A stretch of 64,000 bases of DNA from Trochalopteron elliotii (lineage: Eukaryota; Chordata; Aves; Passeriformes; Leiothrichidae): positions 215,933-279,932 of the forward strand of contig JANPWX010000344.1 of assembly GCA_024734555.1 (NCBI GenBank), written 5' to 3'. Both the position numbers and the translations under genes were made by a program. Position 1 is the first letter of the stretch. Every line of letters starts with the position of its first letter. The notes beneath the pieces are model-generated. The model was not told the DNA's origin. It did no database searches and worked only from the letters and a program-made list of their open reading frames with translations. This document shows, piece after piece, positions 59,401 to 64,000 of the stretch.

Positions 59401-62400
59401 TCGGTCCCCCTCTGCCCCCCCAGGCAAAGCTGGTGCCATCTGAAATAAAACATCCCAGCTCCACCATCCAATAAATCAAAAGGAGAAATAAAATTCCTGG
59501 TTTCAGTTAGGATATGGCTGGAGCACAAAGAAATCCCAAGGCAGGGGAGAGATTTGAAGATACAGCTGTGGTGTTGCCCTTAAAAGGGAAAATTCGCACC
59601 CTCTTCCCCAGGGCCAGAGGGTTCAGGCAAGGTGAGAGCAGCATCCTCAGGGTCTGCTTCCACAGGGTGGCCCATCCACCTGAGGACATGCTTGGCCACA
59701 CAGGGCTCCCAGCTGGTAAAAATCCATCCCAAATCATCCCAAAGTTGGGATCAGACCAGGGCTGGGGTGTGTTGGGGTGTGGGGTCAGCAGAGCATCCCT
59801 GATATTGGGGCCATCAGGTACCGACCCCAGGACGCCACAGGGAGCTGCATGAGTAAGAAACATCTGCTATAAATTATTAAGATAAACCATATATTATATA
59901 AACTAAACATATTAATTATTTAGAAATGCCACTGGGTGCACAGCCTCATCCTGGGGACCTGCCAATGTTCCCAAGGTGGCACCAGCCAAAGCTCCAGGAG
60001 GTTCCTCATTAACCCATTTTAATTATAATGCTCGATGATTTCACAGCACTTTTTAGCTCATCAACAGAGAAGAAAAAAACTAAACCCAAACTGGTCCATC
60101 AGGGAAAAAATGCTGCCAAAGTCACCCAAAACATCTCCCAAAGATGTTTCACACAGTGGCTAAGAGTGGCCATCCCTGTTCTCAGCCACCAACTGTTGTT
60201 GTCTGGCAGTGGGGATGGGAGAAAGAGCTGGATGGGGAGCAGAAATCCCTGGAGAATATTTTGAGGGGAATGTTGCTGCAGGGAGGATGGATTCCAAGAG
60301 AATAACCTGGGGGAATGATGCTGGGGGGATGCCAGAACCTCCTGGGGATGATGATGCTGCAGGGCTGCTAGATCCCATGAGAATATCCTCTGAGGAGGAT
60401 GCCAGACCCCAAGAGAACATCCTGGGGGGGAAGATGCTCCAGGGATGTGGATTTTGGGAGGATCCAAAGAAAAGCAGCCTTGCTCCATGGGGCTCTACCC
60501 TGGCCAGCAAGGGTTACACGGCCGGGCTCAGCCCCAGGGACTTCACGCTTGGCTGCCGGTGGCTGCTGGAAGGGAATGGCCCAGCCCATCCTCTTAAATC
60601 GGCACCGGAGCAGGGGAGAGAGCCCTGCCAGCATCATTCCTGCGAGCTCTCGGCAGATCCCCCACGGGAACGGGTATTTCTGGGCTTCTCCCAGAGCTAT
60701 TAAAAGCCCCGTGGGTGCTGGCACTGCTGTGCCGCAGCAGGAGGTGATGCTTCCAAGCCCTTCCCGGCACAAGCAGCCGGAGTGATGGGAACCCAAGTGC
60801 ACGTTCAAACAACAGCCAAGGCGGGCCAGTAATGCCAAAAACCCATCCCAGGACAGATCTCAAAGCACGCAGCCCTGCTTCAGGGTGAGCAGAGCACCTT
60901 CAACATCCCCCAGACTGCACCAATTCTTCTCCAGAGAGGATCAAACTTTTGCCTATCGAGCAAATATTCAGTGCACGCACAAAAATATTTTTCTCCCTCT
61001 TTCCCACCCACCAGCATGGCAATGCTCATGATCTGAAGTAGAGGGATGGTGTTTTTTTGGGGGGGAAAATGCAGATTTGCTCAGTGAGGGGTGTAACATG
61101 AGGAATCCCAAGCAGAAGGATCATTTAAGCCTTCCCAGCCGAGGAAAAGGCAATTTTTGGTTCGGCACCCCAGGGATGGCCAATTTATCAGTACCTTATA
61201 TAGCATCACTGAGAGATGTTATATATGAACATAAAATTATATATATATGTGTATATATATATATATATAACCATCTTCCACCAAAACTTGGTGCTATTTA
61301 ACCTGAAAACTGCTTCTTCCCATCCAAAAATCGCCTTTTTATCTGGGAGAGCCCTGCCCCAACAAACAAGAGCTCATCCCCTGGGGACCACTGGAAAGGG
61401 CTGGGAGGGCTCTTGGCCATCCAGCAGTGCCTCTGCCAGTGGGAATCTGTCCACCACAAGGGACACACGACAGACCCACAAGGCCACCAGTGCTTTGGAC
61501 AGGTTGTGTAGCCCACAAAAGAAAGGTGCTTTAAGGATGGATGGGCACTTACCACCTGTGGCTTGGTCCTGGGGCCGTGTTCGTCGGGCAGCCGCGAGCA
61601 GCGGGGCAGCCGGGGCGGTGGGGCAGCGGGTGGCGAGCGGGGTCCATCCCCGGCGCTGGGGGACGTGTCACCTGAGTTGAGGGCCAGCATGTACCGCTTG
61701 GTGACATCCTCCAGCGAAGGAGGCTGGAGGGTGGGGAAGGACTTTCCAGGTGAGCGGCCGGCAGCCGGCGCAGGGAGGTGGCCGTGGTGGCCGGAGGGGA
61801 CGAGCGGCTCGGGGACGGTGATGGGGACGAAGGTGGCGGGCTCGCTGGTGTGTCGCATGTGCTTGGTGGCTGGGCGGCTCTTGGCAAGGGCGGCGGGTGC
61901 CGGGGGTGGCTGGTTCTCCTGGTGAGCAGCACGGTTGGAACGCTTCTTGGAGCTGCGGCGGGCGATGCGAGGGGACAGCACCTCGGCCAGCTTGGGGTCG
62001 AAGCCGTAGCCGCGGCCGGCTCCCGGCACTGCCGGCTGTGCCGAGAGGATGGGCTCGCTGCTGGACGGGGGAATGCTGGGCTCCAGCTCGCTGATGGCCT
62101 CACCGGGACCCTCGAAGGCACCGGCTGCCAGCTCGCCCCGGCGGCTGGGGTCGCTCAGCGACTTCTTCTTGATGGTCTTGCCATTGGCCTTGTCATCGCC
62201 CAGCTTGGCCATGGCGCCGGGCTGGCTGACGATGGTGCGGATGAGGCTGCTGTAGTCCCGGGGCCCATCGCTGCCCAGGGACAGGTCGCTGCCCGCGCTG
62301 CCCGCACTGCCCGCGATGGCGGCGGGCTGGGGGATGCCCGCCTTGGCGCTCAGCGAGCCCAGCAGGTTGCTGTCGACAGAGAAATTCTTGGCCTCCTCCG

Positions 62401-64000
62401 CCACCGAGCATCTCCGGTGAGGCATGGGGTCGCTGAGGGAGCGGTAGGGCTCGGTGCCACCCTCGCTGCCACCCTCCATCCCATTGGCGCCTGCTGACGG
62501 GAACTTACGTCGGCGCCGCAGGCTGCCAGGAGTGCTGGGCGTCTCAGCTTTGCCAGCTGGAAGGTCTTCACCTGACGTCGCTGGGTGAGCGGGCAGTGGC
62601 ATTTCGGAGCCGCTGGCTGCTGGCGCGGCACTGGGCAGCATCCAGGCGTCCACAGCTCCACGCAGGTTTTGGAAGGGCATCCCCACGGGCTCCAGCTCCG
62701 TGACGATGCCCTCATCCGTCACGCTCGACTCGTGACCCGACAGCTCCTCCACGGATTTACTGTGAGCGAGGTTCTCCTCCAACTCCACGTCCTTCAAACA
62801 CCGCGTGCTCTCCACCTGTCCCCGAAGGGTAGCGTCTGTCGTCCCCGTCGGTGCCACCACCTCGGCGCCCTCCACACCTCCGCTGTCCTTCTGCTCGGCG
62901 GCAAAGCCGTAGTCCTGCTGGGAACTCATCCTGCTGATCTTCTCAAACACCTGCCTCGCCTCCTGGATGTACTGGTCCTGGATGACCATGGGGACAGGAT
63001 CCTCATCCCCCTGCTTTCCCCCACCTGGAGCCACCCGGTCCTGGCTGTCCGTAGCAGCCAGAAGGAGCTCGGAGGAGCTCTGCTTCATGGAGCTCTGTAG
63101 GAAAAGTCGCCGTGTCCCAGATTTTTCGGAGCAGGTGAAGGACTTGGCGCGACGTAAAGTGGCTGTCAGGTCCTTGAGCGTCGGCCGTTCTCCTGGCGCC
63201 CAGCGGTTCTGGGGATGAGCGGCACCGCAGCTGCCCGGGGAGGGGCTGGCAAGGCCAGAGCATCCGTCGGAGCCCACGTCCAGGCCGATCCTCACCCCCT
63301 TCTTCTTCACCTTCAGCTCTGAGAGGTCTGATTTGAGGAAGCTGAGCAGAGTCAGGGTCTCGGTGGCAATGTCGGGGTTGGACAAGGACTTACGGTGCTT
63401 GGCCCGCTCCCCTTCCAGCCCTGCCTGGTGCAGGCTCTCGCTCCCATAGTCCGGCTTTGCCTTGGCCACACTCTGGGGCAGCTTGGGGCGGACGCGGACC
63501 CCCGGCTGTCCCCAGGCCAGGCCATCGCCGGCCCCAAAACTGGGTGACCGATAGATACCATAACCTGCCGGGAGAGTCCTTCCTTGGCCGGGCCAACAGA
63601 CTCCAAACTGCTCCTCTTCCTTCAGCGTCTCTGTGCTGGAATAACGACTGCTGCTGCGTGACCCGGCGGGGCTGCCGAAGGGCAGGATGTTCACCTTGGA
63701 GACTCGGGCCACCACGGGCAGCGGGTGGCGGGGGACCACCCTAGCGCAGCCTTCGGTCTCGGCATCGCCATCCGCCGTGCCCTCCTTCTTCTTCTTCCGT
63801 GCGGCGCGGGGCCGGTGGGCAGCGCTCTGCCCTTCGCCTTCGCTGCCCGATGAGGCGCGGGGAGAACGGGCCGCCGCTGCTTCATCGTCCCCGTTGGAGC
63901 GGGGTGATGGGGAGGAGGAGGGTGGTTGCGGTCGAGTCGAGTTATGCCAGGAATGCGGGCCGGGCTCCGGCGGAGCTCCGCGGGGAGAGCGGAGCGCCGG
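35251..64000 (-). CDS. ARHGEF17: ARHGEF17, Rho guanine nucleotide exchange factor 17 (p164-RhoGEF/TEM4), N-terminus cut by window edge
   Basis: Twenty-one minus-strand exons join in a single frame of 5,355 bp (1,784 residues plus stop). Order: a long disordered Ser/Pro-rich N-terminal region (visible residues 1-816), a Dbl-homology domain starting at [20 protein letters not shown] (about 817-1010), a PH domain (about 1035-1180), a linker, and a WD40-like beta-propeller at the C-terminus, ending [10 protein letters not shown]. Human ARHGEF17 is 2,063 residues, so roughly 300 N-terminal residues lie beyond 64000. It activates RhoA-type GTPases and has been tied to actin, cell junctions and the mitotic checkpoint. 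Exons 2-21 are compact (35-45 kb); intron 1 is 16.8 kb and full of tandem repeats. Conservation with the human protein is very strong in the DH, PH and propeller exons, weaker in exon 1. Confidence 0.97.
35970..36212 (-). CDS. ARHGEF17: ARHGEF17 exon 20, propeller
   Basis: 243 bp. It encodes [34 protein letters not shown] and [20 protein letters not shown]. It is shorter than human between VVLTL and [11 protein letters not shown]. Confidence 0.95.
36385..36640 (+). mobile_element. CR1 LINE 3' fragment in ARHGEF17 intron
   Basis: Near-complete 3' end: GATATTGGGCAGGAATTGTT, AGAAGCTGTGGCTGCCCCTG, AAGGTCCCTTCCAACTGAAA and an ATTCTATGACTCTGTGATTA tail. It is antisense to ARHGEF17, between exons 20 and 19. 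Confidence 0.88.
36843..37017 (-). CDS. ARHGEF17: ARHGEF17 exon 19, propeller
   Basis: 175 bp. It encodes [20 protein letters not shown] through [17 protein letters not shown]; acceptor CCCCGCAG, donor GTAAGT. Confidence 0.95.
37091..37239 (-). CDS. ARHGEF17: ARHGEF17 exon 18, propeller
   Basis: 149 bp. It encodes [40 protein letters not shown] and LNTSTLAQE; donor GTATCG (weak). Confidence 0.95.
37592..37659 (-). CDS. ARHGEF17: ARHGEF17 exon 17, propeller
   Basis: 68 bp. It encodes [20 protein letters not shown] then EA and a split glycine; acceptor CCCCCGCAG, donor GTGAGG. Confidence 0.95.
37769..37855 (-). CDS. ARHGEF17: ARHGEF17 exon 16, propeller
   Basis: 87 bp. It encodes [20 protein letters not shown] then HAAAVMCIL; acceptor CTCCTGCAG, donor GTATGT. 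Confidence 0.95.
37936..38182 (-). CDS. ARHGEF17: ARHGEF17 exon 15
   Basis: 247 bp. It encodes [54 protein letters not shown] and [11 protein letters not shown], running from the acidic linker back into the propeller. Confidence 0.95.
38536..38786 (-). CDS. ARHGEF17: ARHGEF17 exon 14, acidic Ser-rich insert
   Basis: 251 bp. It encodes a variable start, then [40 protein letters not shown] and [16 protein letters not shown]. The beginning is shorter than in human; the acidic block is conserved. Confidence 0.94.
38900..39093 (-). CDS. ARHGEF17: ARHGEF17 exon 13, first propeller strands
   Basis: 194 bp. It encodes [38 protein letters not shown] and [20 protein letters not shown]. Phase 0 start, phase 2 end, donor GTAGGA. 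Confidence 0.95.
39204..39277 (-). CDS. ARHGEF17: ARHGEF17 exon 12
   Basis: 74 bp. It encodes [20 protein letters not shown] then SGMQ. Of two possible acceptors seven bases apart, only the upstream one (TTTTCCCAG) keeps the frame. Confidence 0.94.
39394..39607 (-). CDS. ARHGEF17: ARHGEF17 exon 11, DH-PH to propeller linker
   Basis: 214 bp. It encodes [20 protein letters not shown] through [17 protein letters not shown]. The acceptor reads CCCAAG rather than CAG; a CAG-type acceptor is not available nearby and the frame fits human. Confidence 0.93.
39850..39968 (-). CDS. ARHGEF17: ARHGEF17 exon 10, PH C-terminal helix region
   Basis: 119 bp. It encodes [20 protein letters not shown] through [10 protein letters not shown]; acceptor CCACACAG, donor GTATGG. 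Confidence 0.95.
40073..40158 (-). CDS. ARHGEF17: ARHGEF17 exon 9, PH domain
   Basis: 86 bp. It encodes [20 protein letters not shown] then LEDVDIVK; acceptor CCTCCCAG, donor GTCTGT (weak). Confidence 0.95.
40267..40376 (-). CDS. ARHGEF17: ARHGEF17 exon 8, PH domain
   Basis: 110 bp, phase 0 to 2. It encodes [20 protein letters not shown] then [16 protein letters not shown] plus a split leucine, typical PH-domain strands. Confidence 0.96.
40618..40668 (-). CDS. ARHGEF17: ARHGEF17 exon 7, DH-PH junction
   Basis: 51 bp, phase 0/0. It encodes [17 protein letters not shown]; acceptor TCCCCACAG, donor GTAAGA. Confidence 0.95.
40931..41107 (-). CDS. ARHGEF17: ARHGEF17 exon 6, end of DH domain
   Basis: 177 bp, phase 0/0. 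It encodes [20 protein letters not shown] through ESHIEGMED; acceptor CATGGCAG, donor GTACGT. Confidence 0.96.
41465..41557 (-). CDS. ARHGEF17: ARHGEF17 exon 5, DH core (PVQRIPRY)
   Basis: 93 bp, phase 0/0. It encodes [20 protein letters not shown] then [11 protein letters not shown], the most conserved DH helix that contacts the Rho GTPase. Confidence 0.97.
41842..41958 (-). CDS. ARHGEF17: ARHGEF17 exon 4, DH domain
   Basis: 117 bp, phase 0/0. It encodes [20 protein letters not shown] then [19 protein letters not shown]; acceptor CCTCCCAG, donor GTGGGT. Confidence 0.96.
42340..42522 (-). CDS. ARHGEF17: ARHGEF17 exon 3, DH domain
   Basis: 183 bp, phase 0/0, acceptor TCCCTGCAG, donor GTAGGT. 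It encodes [20 protein letters not shown] through [10 protein letters not shown]. Confidence 0.96.
42523..44667 (-). other. ARHGEF17: ARHGEF17 intron 2
   Basis: 2.1 kb between exons 3 and 2. It is moderately GC-rich unique sequence with no gene, recognisable repeat family or RNA structure. Confidence 0.7.
44668..44745 (-). CDS. ARHGEF17: ARHGEF17 exon 2, start of DH domain
   Basis: 78 bp, phase 0 at both ends, after CCCCCGGGCAG with donor GTAGGG. It encodes [20 protein letters not shown] then LRTLMQ, the first helix of the DH domain. This is also the exon the candidate alternative first exon at 46970-47128 would join. Confidence 0.96.
45270..45690. repeat. minisatellite, about 25-bp unit
   Basis: Degenerate tandem repeat of a unit like GAGACACCCCAAAAGTTTTG plus a few bases, with successive GACACCCCA-type cores 25-26 bases apart (for example 45306, 45332, 45357, 45382, 45407). 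About 15 copies, in ARHGEF17 intron 1. Confidence 0.8.
46815..46828 (+). promoter_or_regulatory. X-box-like motif (RFX site), left
   Basis: GTTGCC-AC-GGCAAT, one base from the RFX consensus GTNRCC-N-RGYAAC, about 140 bases beyond the 3' end of the candidate alternative exon. Confidence 0.4.
46970..47128 (-). CDS. ARHGEF17: candidate alternative first exon of ARHGEF17 (53 residues)
   Basis: Minus-strand ATG at 47128 opens 53 codons beginning [20 protein letters not shown]. They end at GAG/GTGATG (46970/46969) exactly in phase 0, the phase needed by the exon 2 acceptor at 44745. Spliced this way it would yield about 1,021 residues holding the DH, PH and propeller domains without the long disordered N-terminus. 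A TATA box sits about 150 bases upstream and the surroundings are CpG-rich. A second donor (ATG/GTGAGG at 47117/47116) is also in phase and would give only four extra residues. The Kozak context is weak. I do not recognise the 53-residue sequence; this is inference from signals. Confidence 0.5.
47276..47284 (-). promoter_or_regulatory. ARHGEF17: TATA box (TATAAATAG) of candidate internal ARHGEF17 promoter
   Basis: Consensus TATA box on the minus strand in a GC-rich region. A start site 25-30 bases downstream (about 47250) would leave a 5'UTR of about 120 bases before the ATG at 47128. Confidence 0.5.
47323..47330 (+). promoter_or_regulatory. plus-strand TATA-like element (TATAAAAA)
   Basis: A second TATA motif about 40 bases from the first but facing the other way. 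If used, transcription would run to the right, antisense to ARHGEF17. The downstream open frames (for example 47300-47560) do not look like a protein, so any product would be non-coding. Confidence 0.3.
47825..47838 (+). promoter_or_regulatory. X-box-like motif (RFX site), right
   Basis: GTTTCC-AC-AGCAAC, an imperfect inverted repeat close to the RFX consensus. It lies about 540 bases upstream of the minus-strand TATA box. Confidence 0.4.
48094..49275. repeat. minisatellite, 23-bp unit, about 51 copies
   Basis: Successive copies of a CAATCCCAGACCCATTTGGG-type unit recur every 23 bases without phase drift at the start (48097, 48120, 48143, 48166, 48189, 48212, 48235, 48258). Copies differ by about 20-40 percent, so the array is old. 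The unit lacks stops in most frames, so long false reading frames appear on both strands. Confidence 0.92.
49276..49490. repeat. minisatellite, 17/23-bp variant units
   Basis: Continuation of the 23-bp array as nearly identical copies of CTGGCAATCCCATTCCT (17 bp), mixed with 23-bp copies that carry an extra six bases. The much higher copy identity suggests recent expansion at this end. Confidence 0.88.
49950..49991 (+). promoter_or_regulatory. paired MEF2-type sites
   Basis: CTATTTTTAG at 49950-49959 and TTATTTTTAG at 49982-49991 both fit YTAWWWWTAR exactly, 32 bases apart (about three helical turns), in ARHGEF17 intron 1. Confidence 0.4.
51795..52030. repeat. short degenerate tandem repeat (about 23-30 bp)
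   Basis: Repeated ATCCCTGGGTGCCAATCACC-type blocks (near 51820, 51846, 51870, 51906, 51930) in ARHGEF17 intron 1. Confidence 0.6.
53380..54230. repeat. degenerate minisatellite, GGGCACCCAGGAGCTGATGG-type
   Basis: At least 20 recognisable copies of CACCCAGGAGC/CTGATGG-like blocks at irregular spacing (multiples of about 15 bases) over 850 bases. The degeneracy implies an old array. Confidence 0.7.
55945..56098. repeat. GGAT tetranucleotide microsatellite
   Basis: A near-perfect GGAT array of about 24 units at 56000-56097, preceded by imperfect copies. It creates the frames of repeated Met-Asp-Gly-Trp and, on the other strand, Ile-His-Pro-Ser, which are not genes. Confidence 0.97.
56408..56565 (-). 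mobile_element. CR1 LINE 3' fragment
   Basis: Reverse-oriented: AATCACAGAATGGTTTGGAC, CCATGGGCAGGGACACATCC, AAAGCCCATCCAGTCTGGCC. Confidence 0.85.
57398..57677. repeat. tandem repeat, about 45-50-bp unit, six copies
   Basis: GGGCAGAGTTAAGGGGATTT-type cores recur near 57433, 57483, 57527, 57577, 57618 and 57666, separated by purine-rich spacers. Confidence 0.8.
60240..60445. repeat. short degenerate tandem repeat
   Basis: Four or five imperfect copies of a GAGAATATCCTGGGGGAATG / ATGCTGCAGG-like unit of roughly 45 bases in ARHGEF17 intron 1. Confidence 0.55.
61236..61270. repeat. TA/TG dinucleotide microsatellite
   Basis: Alternating TATATATATGTGTATATATA-type run in intron 1, about 280 bases downstream of the exon 1 donor. 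Confidence 0.88.
61553..64000 (-). CDS. ARHGEF17: ARHGEF17 exon 1, partial
   Basis: Open for 816 codons from the window edge to the donor GTG/GTAAGT (61553/61552). It is identified by [100 protein letters not shown] and [17 protein letters not shown], all colinear with human ARHGEF17. It is serine/proline-rich and probably disordered, with a lysine run (KKKKEG) near its visible start. The first visible residues [14 protein letters not shown] are not the N-terminus; the frame is still open at 64000. Reading past the donor to 61298 is intronic. Confidence 0.95.

Larger units (their letters stand above)
56566..61552. other. ARHGEF17 intron 1, right part
   Basis: Non-coding sequence with the two tandem repeats above, a 56.87-56.96 kb duplication of a TATCCCTGCACCAGG block, AT-rich stretches at 58.36-58.40 and 59.86-59.93 kb, and a TA/TG run at 61236-61270. 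No exon recognised. Confidence 0.6.

Noticed and set aside
61298..61552. Extension of ARHGEF17 exon 1 past the donor
   Set aside because: The frame stays open by chance; the human protein continues with the DH-domain exon and a strong GTAAGT donor lies at 61552.
61778..62497. 239-codon plus-strand frame antisense to ARHGEF17 exon 1
   Set aside because: It is a shadow of the conserved GC-rich coding exon on the other strand; no family resemblance.
1..64000. tRNA, snoRNA, microRNA, CRISPR or viral genes
   Set aside because: Looked for characteristic sequences on both strands by eye; nothing convincing was found. No intact retroviral or LINE coding region is present.

Overview
The window looks like a bird chromosome segment. 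It has compact multi-exon vertebrate genes, and the only recognisable interspersed repeats are about 18 fragments of CR1-type LINE 3' ends, which is typical of birds. The order FAM168A - RELT - ARHGEF17 matches the neighbourhood on human 11q13.4. The species cannot be named from the sequence.

Layout. FAM168A (+ strand) covers positions 1 to about 27,250. Its start codon lies to the left of the window. Five coding exons (10,826-21,748) give the C-terminal 212 residues, the stop codon is at 21,746-21,748, and a probable separate 3'UTR exon runs from 22,473 to a poly(A) site near 27,240. RELT (- strand) follows tail to tail: eight coding exons between 30,650 and 28,788 encode the cysteine-rich ectodomain, the membrane helix and most of the cytoplasmic tail. 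Its signal-peptide exon and its last residues were not found. A CpG-rich block at about 32.4-33.45 kb is the likely RELT promoter. ARHGEF17 (- strand) fills 33.94-64.0 kb. All 20 coding exons after exon 1 could be placed with consistent phases. Exon 1 (816 codons visible) runs off the right edge, so the true N-terminus is outside.

ARHGEF17 intron 1 (44,746-61,552) is the most interesting part. It holds a TATA-driven, GC-rich candidate alternative first exon (ATG at 47,128, donor at 46,970). This exon joins in phase to the first DH-domain exon and would make a short DH-PH-propeller isoform of about 1,021 residues. X-box-like motifs flank it and paired MEF2-type motifs lie about 2.8 kb away. 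The same intron carries an unusual series of minisatellites (25-bp, 23/17-bp, about 15-bp and about 45-50-bp units) and a GGAT microsatellite.

The three genes are not an operon and share no obvious pathway. FAM168A is a small proline/tyrosine-rich protein, RELT is a TNF-receptor-family signalling receptor, and ARHGEF17 is a Rho guanine-nucleotide exchange factor. There is one sequence gap of 79 N in a RELT intron and one isolated N at 30,861.
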